DNA from: Maritimibacter sp. REDSEA-S28_B5
GTDB lineage: Bacteria > Pseudomonadota > Alphaproteobacteria > Rhodobacterales > Rhodobacteraceae
Length of the DNA stretch: 64,000 nucleotides
Direction of reading: 5' to 3'
NCBI GenBank assembly: GCA_001626765.1
Contig: LUOO01000019.1
Location: forward strand, 1-64,000
A program made the translations under genes and the position numbers. This document shows positions 1 through 8,844 of the stretch, piece after piece; the stretch's first letter is position 1; every line of letters starts with the position of its first letter. Below the pieces are notes generated by a model, which was not told the origin of the DNA, searched no databases, and was given only the letters and a program-made list of their open reading frames with translations.

Positions 1-1
1 C

Positions 2-196
2 GCCCTGATCACCGACTTCGTCGTCGAGGGCGCGCGCGACGGGCGCTCGGTGTCCGAGATGATGCAGGCGGGCGCCAAGGTCATCACCCGCGATCAGTGC
101 ATGGAGGGCGTTCCCGAGATGATCCACGAGGTCCAGGTCGAGGCGACATTCCCAGACGGGACCAAGCTCGTCACCGTCCACAATCCGATCCGATAG
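2..196 (+). CDS. ureA: Urease gamma subunit, C-terminal part (window edge)
   Basis: The frame is open from the window edge and encodes about 64 residues ending in VTVHNPIR before a TAG stop. The segment containing [18 protein letters not shown] and [14 protein letters not shown] is characteristic of the urease gamma subunit. UreA packs with UreB and UreC in the cytoplasmic nickel enzyme that hydrolyses urea to ammonia and carbamate. The N-terminal third, and probably ureD before it, lie outside the window. It heads the ureB-ureC-ureEFG run that follows on the same strand. Confidence 0.97.
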   Translation, partial: ALITDFVVEGARDGRSVSEMMQAGAKVITRDQCMEGVPEMIHEVQVEATFPDGTKLVTVHNPIR

Positions 197-219
197 GCCC
201 AATTCGTTAGGAGGTTCAC

Positions 220-402
220 ATGCGTGGTTTCATTGCCCTGATGTTCATGTCCGCGCCCGCGATGGCGCATCCGCTCGACACCCCGCATCTGCATGAGGCG
301 GATGGCTTCTGGATCGCTGCCATGGCCGCGGTGATCGGCGTCGCGCTGTCCTCGGTCGCCGTGGTGCGGGCGATGGCGGAAAACCGGGAGCGCAAGAAAT
401 GA
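220..402 (+). CDS. Small predicted membrane peptide inside the urease operon
   Basis: This 60-residue ORF begins with a short hydrophobic leader ending in APAMAHP (a possible signal peptide). It then has a His-containing stretch ([10 protein letters not shown]), one hydrophobic segment at about residues 30-48 and a basic C-terminus (ENRERKK). A strong AGGAGG ribosome site at 209-214 sits just before the ATG. Its TGA overlaps the ATG of ureB (ATGA), so the two are probably translationally coupled. Its function is unknown. The His residues might bind metal, but that is only a guess from composition and position among nickel-enzyme genes. Confidence 0.75.
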   Translation: MRGFIALMFMSAPAMAHPLDTPHLHEADGFWIAAMAAVIGVALSSVAVVRAMAENRERKK

Positions 403-704
403 TCCCGGGCGAAGTGATGGCGGCCCCCGGAGAGCTGACGCTGAACGAGGGGGCCGAGGTCGTGACGATCATGGTCGCAAACACCGGCGACCGCCCGGTT
501 CAGGTCGGCTCGCATTATCATTTCCACGAGACGAACCCGGCGCTCGACTTCGACCGGGACGCCGCGCGCGGCATGCGGCTCGACATCGCGCCCGGCACGG
601 CGGTGCGCTTCGAACCGGGGCAGTCGCGCGAGGTGAACCTCGTGCCCCTTGGCGGAGCGCGCGTGGTCTATGGCTTCAACCAGAAGGTCATGGGGCCGCT
701 GTGA
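399..704 (+). CDS. ureB: Urease beta subunit
   Basis: The 101-residue protein starts MIPGEV and contains the family hallmarks [13 protein letters not shown] and [16 protein letters not shown], ending in [10 protein letters not shown]. The length matches free-standing bacterial UreB. It is a structural subunit of the cytoplasmic (UreABC)3 urease. The start codon overlaps the stop of the preceding small gene by 4 nt. In many bacteria ureB is followed directly by ureC, but here two unrelated genes intervene. Confidence 0.97.
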   Translation: MIPGEVMAAPGELTLNEGAEVVTIMVANTGDRPVQVGSHYHFHETNPALDFDRDAARGMRLDIAPGTAVRFEPGQSREVNLVPLGGARVVYGFNQKVMGPL

Positions 705-786
705 TCCGGACGTTCGCCCCCCATGCCACGGACGTGATCCGGGGCCTCGACTTGTCGGCGGGGGCTGCTGTGGTGAGGTCTGCGCC

Positions 787-1269
787 ATGCCCGTAACGCT
801 CGAAGGCGGCTGCCAGTGCGGCGCGGTGACCTTTACCGTGCAAAGCTCGACGCCCGTGCCCTACCAGCGGTGCTATTGCACGATCTGCCGGGTCTCGGCG
901 GGCGGTGGTGGTTATTCGGTGAACATCGGGGCAATTGCCGACACGCTCACCTGCGACAATTGGGAGGGGCTCGAGATCTTCCACGCCAGACTTTCCGAAG
1001 GCGGGCATTCGGGCGCCGAGCGATATTTCTGCAAGACCTGCGGCACCCAGCTCTGGCTTTTCGACGAACGCTGGCCCGATCTCGTGCATCCAGTCGCGGG
1101 CGTGATCCGGTCGGACCTTACAACCCCTGCCAGCACCACACATATATTCATGGGCGAGAAGCCCGACTGGGTGCAGGCGGACATCAGGGCGCAGGACAGC
1201 GTCTTTGACGGCTACCCGGATACCTCCCTTTCCGACTGGCATCGCGCCGCAGGAGTCTTCAACGAATGA
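787..1269 (+). CDS. GFA-family (zinc, glutathione-dependent formaldehyde-activating-like) protein
   Basis: The 160-residue protein has the cysteine pattern of the GFA/Mss4-like fold: CQCGAV near residue 9, CYCTIC near 29 and CKTCG near 82, which normally holds two zinc ions. An in-frame extension upstream to 649 is possible, but the ATG at 787 places the first zinc motif at the usual N-terminal position, so I chose it. The family name comes from S-hydroxymethylglutathione synthase, yet most members have no proven substrate. It lies between ureB and ureC and its stop overlaps the next ATG. A link to urea metabolism is not evident from the sequence. Confidence 0.85.
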   Translation: MPVTLEGGCQCGAVTFTVQSSTPVPYQRCYCTICRVSAGGGGYSVNIGAIADTLTCDNWEGLEIFHARLSEGGHSGAERYFCKTCGTQLWLFDERWPDLVHPVAGVIRSDLTTPASTTHIFMGEKPDWVQADIRAQDSVFDGYPDTSLSDWHRAAGVFNE

Positions 1270-1571
1270 AACCTTTTCTCACGCCCATGGAACATTGGGC
1301 GAATACCATGCAGGCCGGATTGATCATGGCCGAGGCCAACATGATCGTCGCGATGCGGCTCTGGGGCATGGCCGGGCTGTGGTCCGTCACGCCGTTCGAG
1401 AACACCCGCATGGTGCGCGAAAAGGCCGCCGCCTTTCAGCGCGCCGCGATGGACGCTGGCATCGCCGCGGCGACCGGCGGCGACGTGGCAAAGGCCGCGA
1501 TGAGACCGATCCGCAACACCACCCGTGCCAACGCCAAGCGGCTCGTCAAACGCGGGCCGAAGCTGCCCTAG
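1266..1571 (+). CDS. Small phasin/'antifreeze'-like protein of the urease operon
   Basis: The protein has 101 residues, is rich in Ala and Met, and looks helical: a hydrophobic first half ([32 protein letters not shown]) and a basic C-terminus ([15 protein letters not shown]). The start ATG overlaps the stop of the GFA gene (ATGA). Proteins of this composition are sometimes labelled 'antifreeze protein' in roseobacter genomes, a name with no functional support. The helical amphipathic pattern resembles phasin-like granule or membrane-surface proteins, but I cannot assign a role. Confidence 0.7.
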   Translation: MKPFLTPMEHWANTMQAGLIMAEANMIVAMRLWGMAGLWSVTPFENTRMVREKAAAFQRAAMDAGIAAATGGDVAKAAMRPIRNTTRANAKRLVKRGPKLP

Positions 1572-1584
1572 GGCAAAGAGACAA

Positions 1585-1606
1585 GCCCCGGGACCTGATC
1601 CGGGGC
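1585..1606. repeat. GC-rich stem-loop before ureC
   Basis: Arms GCCCCGG (1585-1591) and CCGGGGC (1600-1606) enclose an 8-nt loop in the short gap between the 101-residue gene and ureC. There is no T-tract, so it is unlikely to be a full terminator. It may be a repeated intergenic palindrome or an mRNA-stabilising hairpin at the head of ureC. Confidence 0.45.
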
Positions 1607-1638
1607 CAGGACAACCGAACAAGGCGAGGACGCTACCC

Positions 1639-3357
1639 ATGCCCGCAAAGATCAAACGCTCCGACTATGCCGCGATGTTCGGCCCGACCACGGGTGACAA
1701 GGTGCGGCTCGCCGATACCGACCTGATCATCGAGGTCGAGCGCGACCTGACGGCCGAGGGCGGCTATGGCGACCAGGTCAAGTTCGGCGGCGGCAAGGTG
1801 ATCCGTGACGGCATGGGCCAGAGCCAGGTCACGCGGGCGGGCGGGGCCGTCGACCTCGTCATCACCAACGCGCTGATCGTGGATCACACGGGCATTTACA
1901 AGGCCGACGTGGGCATCGTGAACGGGCGTATCGCGACCATCGGCAAGGCGGGCAACCCCGACACGCAGTCGGGCGTGAATGTCATCGTCGGTCCGGGGAC
2001 CGAGGTGATCGCGGGCGAGGGCAAGATCCTGACGGCGGGCGGGATGGACAGCCACATCCACTTCATCGCGCCGCAGCAGATCGAGGATGCGCTGCACTCG
2101 GGCCTGACCACGATGCTGGGCGGCGGCACCGGGCCTGCGCATGGCACGCTTGCCACGACATGCACGCCGGGGCCGTGGAACATCGGGCGGATGCTCATGG
2201 CGCTCGATGGCGTGCCGATGAACATCGGGCTTGCCGGCAAGGGGAACGCGTCGCTCCCCGCCGCGCTGGAAGAGCAGGTCATGGCCGGGGCCTGTTGCCT
2301 CAAGCTGCACGAGGATTGGGGCACGACCCCCGCCGCCATCGACACCTGCCTGAGCGTGGCCGACGATTTCGACGTGCAGGTGATGATCCATACCGACACG
2401 CTCAATGAATCGGGTTTTGTCGAGAATACCGTCGCCGCGATGAAAGGCCGGACGATCCACGCCTTTCACACCGAGGGGGCCGGTGGCGGCCATGCGCCCG
2501 ACATCATCAAGGTCTGCGGCGAAGAATTTGTCCTGCCGTCCTCGACCAACCCGACGCGGCCCTTCACTGTGAACACGCTCGAGGAACACCTCGACATGCT
2601 CATGGTCTGTCACCACTTGGACAAGTCGATCCCCGAGGACGTGGCCTTTGCCGAAAGCCGCATCCGGCGCGAAACCATCGCGGCCGAAGACATCCTGCAC
2701 GATATGGGCGCGTTTTCGATCATCGCGTCGGACAGTCAGGCCATGGGCCGTGTGGGCGAGGTCATCATCCGGACCTGGCAGACCGCCGACAAGATGAAGA
2801 AACAGCGCGGGAAACTCGCCGAGGAGACCGGCGACAACGACAACTTCCGCGTCCGCCGCTACATCGCGAAATACACGATCAACCCGGCCATCGCACATGG
2901 CATGAGCCACGAAATCGGCTCCATCGAAGTCGGCAAGCGCGCCGACCTCGTGCTGTGGGACCCGGCGTTCTTCGGCGTGAAACCCGAGATGTCGCTCATC
3001 GGCGGGATGATCGTCATGGCTCAGATGGGCGATCCCAATGCGTCGATCCCGACGCCGCAGCCGGTCTATTCCCGGCCCATGTTCGGGTCGATGGGACGGG
3101 CGGTGGAAAACTCCGCCGTGCTCTTCGTGAGCGGCGCCGCGCATAATTCGTCCATCGGGAAATACCTCGGGCTCGCCAAGGAATGCGTGCCGGTGACCAA
3201 CACGCGCGGCATCGGCAAGCGGGATCTGAAATTGAACGACACTTTGCCCGAGATCGAGGTGCACCCCGAGACCTACGAGGTGCGCGCGAACGGCGAGCTT
3301 CTGACCTGCGAACCGGCGACCGAATTGCCCATGGCGCAGCGGTATTTTCTGTTCTGA
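1639..3357 (+). CDS. ureC: Urease alpha (catalytic) subunit
   Basis: The 572-residue protein is close to the usual length for the nickel-containing catalytic subunit. All active-site residues are visible, each at +5 relative to Klebsiella numbering: His139 and His141 (DSHIHF), the carbamylated Lys222 (CLKLHEDWG), His251, His277 (HAFHTEG), the flap Cys324-His325 (MVCHHLD) and Asp365 (IASDSQAMG). It should therefore be an active urea amidohydrolase. The start [15 protein letters not shown] was preferred over an upstream in-frame start at 1525, because residues before it overlap the preceding gene and look non-homologous. Confidence 0.98.
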   Translation: MPAKIKRSDYAAMFGPTTGDKVRLADTDLIIEVERDLTAEGGYGDQVKFGGGKVIRDGMGQSQVTRAGGAVDLVITNALIVDHTGIYKADVGIVNGRIATIGKAGNPDTQSGVNVIVGPGTEVIAGEGKILTAGGMDSHIHFIAPQQIEDALHSGLTTMLGGGTGPAHGTLATTCTPGPWNIGRMLMALDGVPMNIGLAGKGNASLPAALEEQVMAGACCLKLHEDWGTTPAAIDTCLSVADDFDVQVMIHTDTLNESGFVENTVAAMKGRTIHAFHTEGAGGGHAPDIIKVCGEEFVLPSSTNPTRPFTVNTLEEHLDMLMVCHHLDKSIPEDVAFAESRIRRETIAAEDILHDMGAFSIIASDSQAMGRVGEVIIRTWQTADKMKKQRGKLAEETGDNDNFRVRRYIAKYTINPAIAHGMSHEIGSIEVGKRADLVLWDPAFFGVKPEMSLIGGMIVMAQMGDPNASIPTPQPVYSRPMFGSMGRAVENSAVLFVSGAAHNSSIGKYLGLAKECVPVTNTRGIGKRDLKLNDTLPEIEVHPETYEVRANGELLTCEPATELPMAQRYFLF

Positions 3358-3480
3358 GACAGACCGCATCTGGGGACTAGGCGAGCCGCCCCGACTGGCA
3401 GTAGGCTAAGGTATTCTTGCAAGCGGCAGGCGGGCCGGAGAGGCGGCGTGGCTGGCGCGTTCTTCAGGGGAAATACCGAT

Positions 3481-4104
3481 TTGAAAACCGTTCTCGCGTC
3501 CATCGTTCTCTCTCTCGCCGCCGCCACGGTGCAGGCGCAATGCGTCCAGCCGGGCGACATCGCGCGGGGTGTGATCTTTACCCGCGAGGCGGCGGGGCAG
3601 GGCACCGCCGTGCAGGCGGGCAAGCATATCCAGATCGACTACGAGGCGGGCAAGCGCGGCAAGACCAACAAACAGGTCGCCACAATGGGCATCTATCCGG
3701 TGCAGGGTCATGTGTCCGACGTGCCCGAAGGCGTGATCGGGATCTGGTTTCACGGCGCCTCGACCTGGACCTGGCAGGGCAACCCGCCAAAGCCCGCGGC
3801 GGGCAGGACGTGGAACGTCGGGCTCACCGTGCGCTCCAAGGGCAACGACCAGTCGGGCGACTTCAAGGACACAAAACGCTACAAGGTCACATACCAGTTC
3901 GAGGCACCGCGTCAGGCGAACCTCGCGGGCTGCACCTATACAGTGGTCGGCGTGACCGCGCGCCATGTGGGCAATGGCGAGGATTTCACCAACCGCTATG
4001 CCTATTTCCCCGATCTGGGCTTCGGCCTGCGGACCCAATACGTCGATAACGCCACGGGTCGCGGCACGCGCTATGGCATCACCTCGATGCGACCGGCCGG
4101 ATGA
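3481..4104 (+). CDS. Secreted protein of unknown function, tandem paralogue A
   Basis: Using the TTG at 3481, with AGGGGAAA at 3466-3473 as ribosome site, gives a 207-residue protein with a clear signal peptide (MKTVLASIVLSLAAATVQAQ). A GTG at 3448 is the alternative start. The mature part begins with a Cys just after the predicted cleavage site and has a second conserved Cys in LAGCTY near the C-terminus, suggesting a disulfide in the periplasm. It shares with the next gene the blocks VTYxFE, GCxY, GxTA and YFPxLG, so the two arose by tandem duplication. I do not recognise a named family. It lies between ureC and ureE on the same strand. Confidence 0.75.
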   Translation: MKTVLASIVLSLAAATVQAQCVQPGDIARGVIFTREAAGQGTAVQAGKHIQIDYEAGKRGKTNKQVATMGIYPVQGHVSDVPEGVIGIWFHGASTWTWQGNPPKPAAGRTWNVGLTVRSKGNDQSGDFKDTKRYKVTYQFEAPRQANLAGCTYTVVGVTARHVGNGEDFTNRYAYFPDLGFGLRTQYVDNATGRGTRYGITSMRPAG

Positions 4105-4817
4105 GGCGTTCGGGCGCGAAGATGTCGGGATGGCCGAACACCTGCGCAGGTCGCGTCGTGGCTGGTCTAGCGGCCCTCCTAGCTCTCGTGCCGGGAAGTG
4201 GCGCCGCGCAATGTCTTACCGTGGCGAACCTCGAGCGCGGGATCGTCGTTTCCCAGCAGCGCATCGGCGCAACGGTGGTGACGCGCGCCGGGGGCGGGCT
4301 GCAATACAGCTTTTCCTACCGCGCACCGCTCGACGGCGGGGTCGGCGCGAATATCCCGGTCGTGACCGACCGCACGATCCGCCGCGACGGGCCGTTCCCG
4401 GTGAGCGAGACCGGGTCGCTGACGGCGGTGCCCGATGACCCCGCAATGATGCCGCTCGACTTCAACAGCCGGTGGGAGACGACATGGCGGCTTCAGGGGC
4501 GCAAGCCGACGCTCACCCCCAACACGCGGGCGCGGGCGGTGCTGATCGAGACGGGGAGCAATTCGAACGGGCTGACCACGGACCGTTACACGAACCGTTT
4601 CGACGTGACCTATCTGTTCGAGACGCCCAAGGTGCGGTCCCTGTCGGGTTGTGACTATGAAATGATGGGGATCACCGCGACCTTCGCGGGCGACACCATC
4701 AGCTTCGAGCAGCGGTTCATCTATTTCCCGGCGCTGGGCATGGCGATCCAGACGGTGAACCACGTGTCGGGCCAGCCTGCCTTTGTCACCGGCATCACGG
4801 GGATGCGCGGTCGATGA
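4101..4817 (+). CDS. Secreted protein of unknown function, tandem paralogue B
   Basis: This is the second member of the tandem pair. The 238-residue protein has an N-terminal hydrophobic segment (VVAGLAALLALVPGSGAAQ) consistent with a signal peptide, then QCLTVANLERGIVVS (compare QCVQPGDIARGVIF in paralogue A). The C-terminal half has VTYLFETP, LSGCDYEMMGITATF and YFPALGMAIQTV. The two Cys residues of paralogue A are conserved. The start ATG overlaps the stop of paralogue A (ATGA), so they are co-translated. Function is unknown; context suggests an envelope role linked to the urease operon, but this is not shown by sequence. Confidence 0.75.
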   Translation: MRRSGAKMSGWPNTCAGRVVAGLAALLALVPGSGAAQCLTVANLERGIVVSQQRIGATVVTRAGGGLQYSFSYRAPLDGGVGANIPVVTDRTIRRDGPFPVSETGSLTAVPDDPAMMPLDFNSRWETTWRLQGRKPTLTPNTRARAVLIETGSNSNGLTTDRYTNRFDVTYLFETPKVRSLSGCDYEMMGITATFAGDTISFEQRFIYFPALGMAIQTVNHVSGQPAFVTGITGMRGR

Positions 4818-4986
4818 TCCTGCGCCCGACCGGCACTGCCATCGGGACTTCACCGCCTTCTCCGCGCTCTTCGGCATCCGGCCAGATGTGGGGCAGGCAT
4901 TGACCGTGTCGCTTGGCGACCGCACCCTGACGCTTGGCTGGGCGCATTGCCCGCTGACCACCGAGACCACGGAGATCACGCCATGA
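4783..4986 (+). CDS. Doubtful short ORF before ureE
   Basis: The frame ending at 4986 shows strong G/C third-position bias (segment SALFGIRPDVGQALTVSL and on), and its TGA overlaps the ureE ATG as operon genes here do. The only in-frame start I find is a TTG at 4783 inside the preceding gene, with no ribosome site. It could be a reinitiated small protein or the remnant of a gene that lost its 5' end. No family is recognised. Confidence 0.3.
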   Translation: MSPASRGCAVDDPAPDRHCHRDFTAFSALFGIRPDVGQALTVSLGDRTLTLGWAHCPLTTETTEITP

Positions 4987-5540
4987 CCACGCTGCCCACG
5001 GCGACCGCCGTTGCCCATGTCCATCACCCGGATCTCGAGGTGGTGCTGACCTATGACGAGCGATTTCTGAGGCGCAAGGTGCTCACGACCACAGCGGGAG
5101 AACGGTTTCTCGTCGATCTGCCCAAGGTAACAAGTGTCGGTGTCCACGATGCCTTTGTCCTGACGGACGGGCGGCGCGTGGGAGTGGTCCCTGCCGACGA
5201 GGCGTTGATCGAGGTCACAGGCCCAGACTTGCTGCGACTCGCCTGGCATATCGGGAACCGCCACACGCCCGCGCAGATCGATTCACAGAACGCCCGAATT
5301 TTAATCAAACGTGATCATGTTTTGGCAGACATGCTCACCCGGCTTGGCGCGAGCTTGCGCGAAACGGTCGCGCCCTTCACCCCCGAGGGGGGGGCCTATG
5401 GACACGGTCGGACAATGGGTCATGCTCATGATCATGCGCATGGTCCCGAGGGACAGGGGGCCGCGCGCAGCCACGATGATCCGCATGGACATGATCACCC
5501 TCATGGCCATGCCCATGAGGGAAAAGATCATGCGCACTGA
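4983..5540 (+). CDS. ureE: Urease accessory protein UreE, nickel metallochaperone
   Basis: The 185-residue protein has the UreE core (LTYDERFLRRKVL, LVDLPKVTSV, LAWHIGNRHTPAQI) followed by a C-terminal tail very rich in His and Asp (HAHDHAHG and DPHGHDHPHGHAHEG). UreE delivers nickel to the UreDFG-apourease complex, and the His tail stores or binds Ni2+. The conserved His in GNRHTP is the dimer-interface nickel ligand of the family. The start at 4983 overlaps the preceding stop, and the 3' end overlaps ureF by 11 nt. Confidence 0.95.
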   Translation: MTTLPTATAVAHVHHPDLEVVLTYDERFLRRKVLTTTAGERFLVDLPKVTSVGVHDAFVLTDGRRVGVVPADEALIEVTGPDLLRLAWHIGNRHTPAQIDSQNARILIKRDHVLADMLTRLGASLRETVAPFTPEGGAYGHGRTMGHAHDHAHGPEGQGAARSHDDPHGHDHPHGHAHEGKDHAH

Positions 5541-6168
5541 TGCCGCCCTGACGCTCAATCAATGGCTGTCGCCCGCCTTTCCGGTGGGGGCCTTCACCTA
5601 CTCGCATGGGCTGGAGGCCGCATTTCACGCCGGTTGGATCACCGATGCGGCCAGCCTTCAGGCCTGGCTTTGCGACCTGCTCACGCTGGGGTCCGCCCAT
5701 GCCGACGCACATTTCGTGGCCGCCGCCTATCACGGTCAGGTGCCCTTGGCCGAAGTCGACGGCATGGCCCGCGCCTTTGCCCCCTGCCGCGAGCGGCTGC
5801 TCGAAACGGTGGCGCAGGGCAAGGCGTTCTGCGACGTGGTCGGCCATGTCTGGGACCGGGAGCTTGCCGGGCTCACCTATCCCGTGGCGCTGGGCCGGGC
5901 GGCGGCGATCGAAGAACTGCCGCTCGAAATGACGCTCACGCTTTACCTGCAGGCCTTCATCTCGAACCTCGTGAGCGCGGCGCAGCGCCTTGGCCCCATC
6001 GGGCAGACCGAGGCGCAGCAGGTCATCCGCGCCCTTGCCCCCACCTGCGCCGAGACGGCGACCGAGGCCTGCGACGGGAACCTCTCGCATATTGCGAGCG
6101 CCACGTTTCTGTCGGACATCGCGTCGATGAAACACGAAACGCAGTATTCGAGGATTTTCCGCTCATGA
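5530..6168 (+). CDS. ureF: Urease accessory protein UreF
   Basis: The 212-residue protein begins [22 protein letters not shown] and includes YSHGLEAA and [18 protein letters not shown], both typical of UreF. UreF works with UreD and UreG in GTP-dependent nickel insertion into urease. The ATG at 5530 has AGGGAAAAG just upstream and begins within the end of ureE; longer in-frame starts would run far into ureE. The stop overlaps the ureG ATG. Confidence 0.95.
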   Translation: MRTDAALTLNQWLSPAFPVGAFTYSHGLEAAFHAGWITDAASLQAWLCDLLTLGSAHADAHFVAAAYHGQVPLAEVDGMARAFAPCRERLLETVAQGKAFCDVVGHVWDRELAGLTYPVALGRAAAIEELPLEMTLTLYLQAFISNLVSAAQRLGPIGQTEAQQVIRALAPTCAETATEACDGNLSHIASATFLSDIASMKHETQYSRIFRS

Positions 6169-6800
6169 CCAACGGACCCCTGCGGGTCGGCATCGGCGGG
6201 CCCGTCGGCGCGGGCAAGACGACGCTGACTGCCCAGCTTGCGCGCGCGCTCAAGGACCGTTGTTCGATGGCGGTGATCACCAACGACATTTACACGCAGG
6301 AGGACGCTGAGGCGCTCATGCGGATGCAGATCCTGCCCGACGACCGCGTGATGGGGGTCGAGACCGGGGGTTGCCCGCATACGGCCATTCGCGAGGATGC
6401 CTCGATCAACCTCGCCGCCGTGGCGGAGCTGAACGACCGGCACCCGGAGCTTGACCTGATCCTCATCGAATCGGGCGGCGACAACCTGTCGGCGACGTTT
6501 TCGCCGGAACTGGCGGACATCACGCTCTACGTCATCGACGTGGCGGCGGGGGAGGAAATTCCGCGCAAGGGTGGCCCCGCGATCTGTCGCTCAGACCTGC
6601 TCGTCATCAACAAGCGCGATCTTGCGCCCTATGTCGGCGCGAACCTCGACGTGATGGACCGAGACGCAACGCGGATGCGGGCGGGCAAGCCCTTTGTCTT
6701 TACCGCGCTGCGCCACGGCGAGGGGGTGGACGAGATCGTTTCGGCCATCGTCGAGATCGGCGGGCTTGCGCTTTCGACGCCCAAGGTGGACGCGGCCTGA
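6165..6800 (+). CDS. ureG: Urease accessory GTPase UreG
   Basis: The 211-residue SIMIBI-class GTPase has its P-loop GPVGAGKT at residues 12-19, the metal-binding motif [10 protein letters not shown] near 67-76, the switch-region ESGGDN and the base-recognition motif NKRD. UreG supplies GTP hydrolysis for nickel transfer to apourease with UreD/F/E. It is the last urease gene in the run; a gap of about 180 nt follows before the next gene. Confidence 0.97.
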   Translation: MTNGPLRVGIGGPVGAGKTTLTAQLARALKDRCSMAVITNDIYTQEDAEALMRMQILPDDRVMGVETGGCPHTAIREDASINLAAVAELNDRHPELDLILIESGGDNLSATFSPELADITLYVIDVAAGEEIPRKGGPAICRSDLLVINKRDLAPYVGANLDVMDRDATRMRAGKPFVFTALRHGEGVDEIVSAIVEIGGLALSTPKVDAA

Positions 6801-6982
6801 CGCTGCATCGCAGCACGTTCGCCCGCCACCGGTTCATTTCCTTCTGTAACCCTTTCGTAACGCGGTCTGCACTCGCTGCATGGCAGCATTTCGGCATTGT
6901 CGGTGGTTGGGTAAGCCTAGGTGTCCTATCTAGGTTGCCAAGGGGGGAAACACAGAGACACAAACCATCTGAGGTTTCCAAA

Positions 6983-7204
6983 ATGGCTTATACCGCTACC
7001 AACACCGAACTCTCCGCTTCGCACCCGGTCTATGCCCGCGTGCTGACCGCGCTGAAGAACTTCGGCAACGCCTACATCGAGGCGCGCTCGCGTCAGGGTG
7101 CCATCGCGGCGCTCGAGTCGCTGAGCGACGCAGAACTGGCCGAACGCGGCCTGACCCGTGACGGCATCGTCCGTTACGTGTTCTCGGACACCTACTACCT
7201 TTGA
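6983..7204 (+). CDS. DUF1127-domain small protein
   Basis: The 73-residue protein ends with the DUF1127 signature LESLSDAELAERGLTRDGIVRYVF. DUF1127 proteins are short basic proteins common in Alphaproteobacteria; some bind small RNAs or influence phosphate and stress physiology. I chose the ATG at 6983 over an upstream in-frame start because the domain then sits at the usual position and GAGGTTTCC precedes it. It is a single-gene unit followed by a strong terminator. Confidence 0.85.
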   Translation: MAYTATNTELSASHPVYARVLTALKNFGNAYIEARSRQGAIAALESLSDAELAERGLTRDGIVRYVFSDTYYL

Positions 7205-7245
7205 GGTAGATCGAATTTCTTGACGAGTGATCGTCTGTTACGGGA

Positions 7246-7269
7246 AAGCCGGGCCTTCGGGTCCGGCTT
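7246..7269. terminator. Stem-loop terminator with TTCG tetraloop
   Basis: Arms AAGCCGGGCC and GGTCCGGCTT (one G-U pair) flank a TTCG loop in the gap between the DUF1127 gene and the convergent MFS gene. It probably serves both directions. Confidence 0.7.
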
Positions 7270-7297
7270 ACCTGCGTTCGGGGCCTTGCTCGCGAAC

Positions 7298-8731
7298 CTA
7301 TTCGGCGGGGACAGGCTCGGCCAGGGGTTCCGCCTCGCCTCGCGGGCGGCGCGGGATCGCCATGGCGAGCGCGGCGCAGGCCAGCGAGGCGACGAATCCT
7401 AGCACAAAGACCGTGTGGAAGGATGAGATCACCGTCATCGGTGTGGCCGAGGACAGGATGGCCCCCACCACGGCGGCGGCCGAGGTCGTCCCGAAGCTGC
7501 GCATAAAGGCGTTGAGCCCGTTCGCGGCGGCGGTTTCCGTCTGCGGCACCGAGGCCATGATCTGGGCGGGCATCGCCGCATAGCCCAAGCCGATCCCGAT
7601 CCCGATCACCATGTTGATGAGCGTCACGATCCAGAAGGTCAGCTCGGTGACAAGGCAGAGGCCATAGGCCAGCGCGATGATCAGTGCGCCGGTGATGAGC
7701 AGAACGCGCGGTCCGGCGCGGCGTTCGACCCGACCCGCCACCGGGGCCATGACCAGCATCGCGATCCCGGCAGGCATGAGCGACAGGCTCGCTGGCAGCA
7801 GCGCGAGGCCGAGGCCGCCGACCGCTTCGGGCAATTGCAGGAACTGCGGAAAGGCGACGTTCGAGGAAAACAGCGCGAACCCCATTGCGATGCTCGCCAG
7901 GTTCGTCATCAGGATCGCGGGCCGGGCTGAAACGCGCAGGTCTACCACCGGGTTCACGGTGCGCAATTCATGCCACGCCCAGATACCAAGCGCGACGAAG
8001 CCGACGCCAAAGCCCGCAAGCGTCGGGGCCGAGGTCCAGCCCCAGTCGTTCCCGCGCGAGATCGACAGCATGATCCCCACGAGTCCGACCGTCAGCCCGA
8101 TGATGCCGGGGATGTCGAGCCGCCCTGCGCTGCGTTTGTTCACCGCAGGCACCACCAGCCAGATCAGGGCGAGGTTCACCGCCGCCAGCACTGCGGAAAA
8201 GACAAAGAGCATGTGCCAGTCGAGGTGTTCCGTGACGATTGCCGACAGCGGCAGGCCGATGGCCGCCCCCACGCCCAGTGTGGCTGACACGATGGCGATC
8301 GAGGTGCCCAGCCAGCGCCGGTCCACCACGTCGCGCAGAAGCGACATGCCGAGCGGAATGACCCCCATCGACAGGCCCTGAAGGCCCCGCCCGACGATCA
8401 TCTGGCCCAGCCCCGAGGCGGTGGCGGAGACGAGAGAGCCGAGGATGAGAAAGCTCATCATCACCATGGCCATGCGGCGCTTGCCGAACATGTCGCCCAG
8501 CTTGCCCGAGACCGGCGTAAAGATCGCCGCAACCAGCATGGTGACGGTGATCACCCACGCCGTCTGCGAGGCGGGTGCGTCAAGCAGGTCGGGCAGGCGG
8601 CCCTGAATGGGCACCATGACGGTCTGGGAAAAGGCCGCGCCAAGCCCGCCAAGACCGAGTGTCGCGATGACGACGCCTTGTCGCACAGGGGAATAGGGAA
8701 TGGGCTCCTGAGTCGCCTGCGGGCTTTGCAT
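7298..8731 (-). CDS. MFS transporter, DHA2 (EmrB/QacA-like) drug exporter
   Basis: The 477-residue polytopic membrane protein has the MFS loop motif GKLGDMFGKRRM between predicted helices 2 and 3 and the motif-C-like region LGVGAAIGLPLS in helix 5. The length and number of hydrophobic stretches fit a 14-helix DHA2 proton-antiporter exporting hydrophobic or cationic compounds. Substrate cannot be told. The start MQSPQATQ was preferred to an ORF extension reaching 8779, which would run through the intergenic operator. It is transcribed divergently from the adjacent tetR gene, the classic arrangement of a repressed efflux pump. Confidence 0.88.
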   Translation of the reverse strand: MQSPQATQEPIPYSPVRQGVVIATLGLGGLGAAFSQTVMVPIQGRLPDLLDAPASQTAWVITVTMLVAAIFTPVSGKLGDMFGKRRMAMVMMSFLILGSLVSATASGLGQMIVGRGLQGLSMGVIPLGMSLLRDVVDRRWLGTSIAIVSATLGVGAAIGLPLSAIVTEHLDWHMLFVFSAVLAAVNLALIWLVVPAVNKRSAGRLDIPGIIGLTVGLVGIMLSISRGNDWGWTSAPTLAGFGVGFVALGIWAWHELRTVNPVVDLRVSARPAILMTNLASIAMGFALFSSNVAFPQFLQLPEAVGGLGLALLPASLSLMPAGIAMLVMAPVAGRVERRAGPRVLLITGALIIALAYGLCLVTELTFWIVTLINMVIGIGIGLGYAAMPAQIMASVPQTETAAANGLNAFMRSFGTTSAAAVVGAILSSATPMTVISSFHTVFVLGFVASLACAALAMAIPRRPRGEAEPLAEPVPAE

Positions 8732-8744
8732 GGGCGAATGTCCG

Positions 8745-8778
8745 TGATACGAGGGATCAATTTTGAGACTGCGTATCA
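8745..8778. promoter_or_regulatory. Candidate TetR operator between MFS and tetR genes
   Basis: Inverted repeat TGATACG (8745-8751) and CGTATCA (8772-8778) with a 20-nt spacer lies in the only divergent gap between the two genes. Position and symmetry suit the adjacent TetR regulator; binding is inferred. Confidence 0.45.
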
Positions 8779-8844
8779 AATATCGCGCGGACTGTCAAAG
8801 TCTCTCCGCCGCGATGCGGCGTCGGTCAAAGGGGGAGAACGGGC

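Noticed and set aside
1633-3369. 578-residue minus-strand ORF
   Set aside because: It is a shadow of ureC, which has a full set of urease active-site residues.
4814-4901. ATG-started short ORF after the second secreted paralogue
   Set aside because: It is out of frame with the stretch showing coding-like third-position bias, and has no ribosome site.
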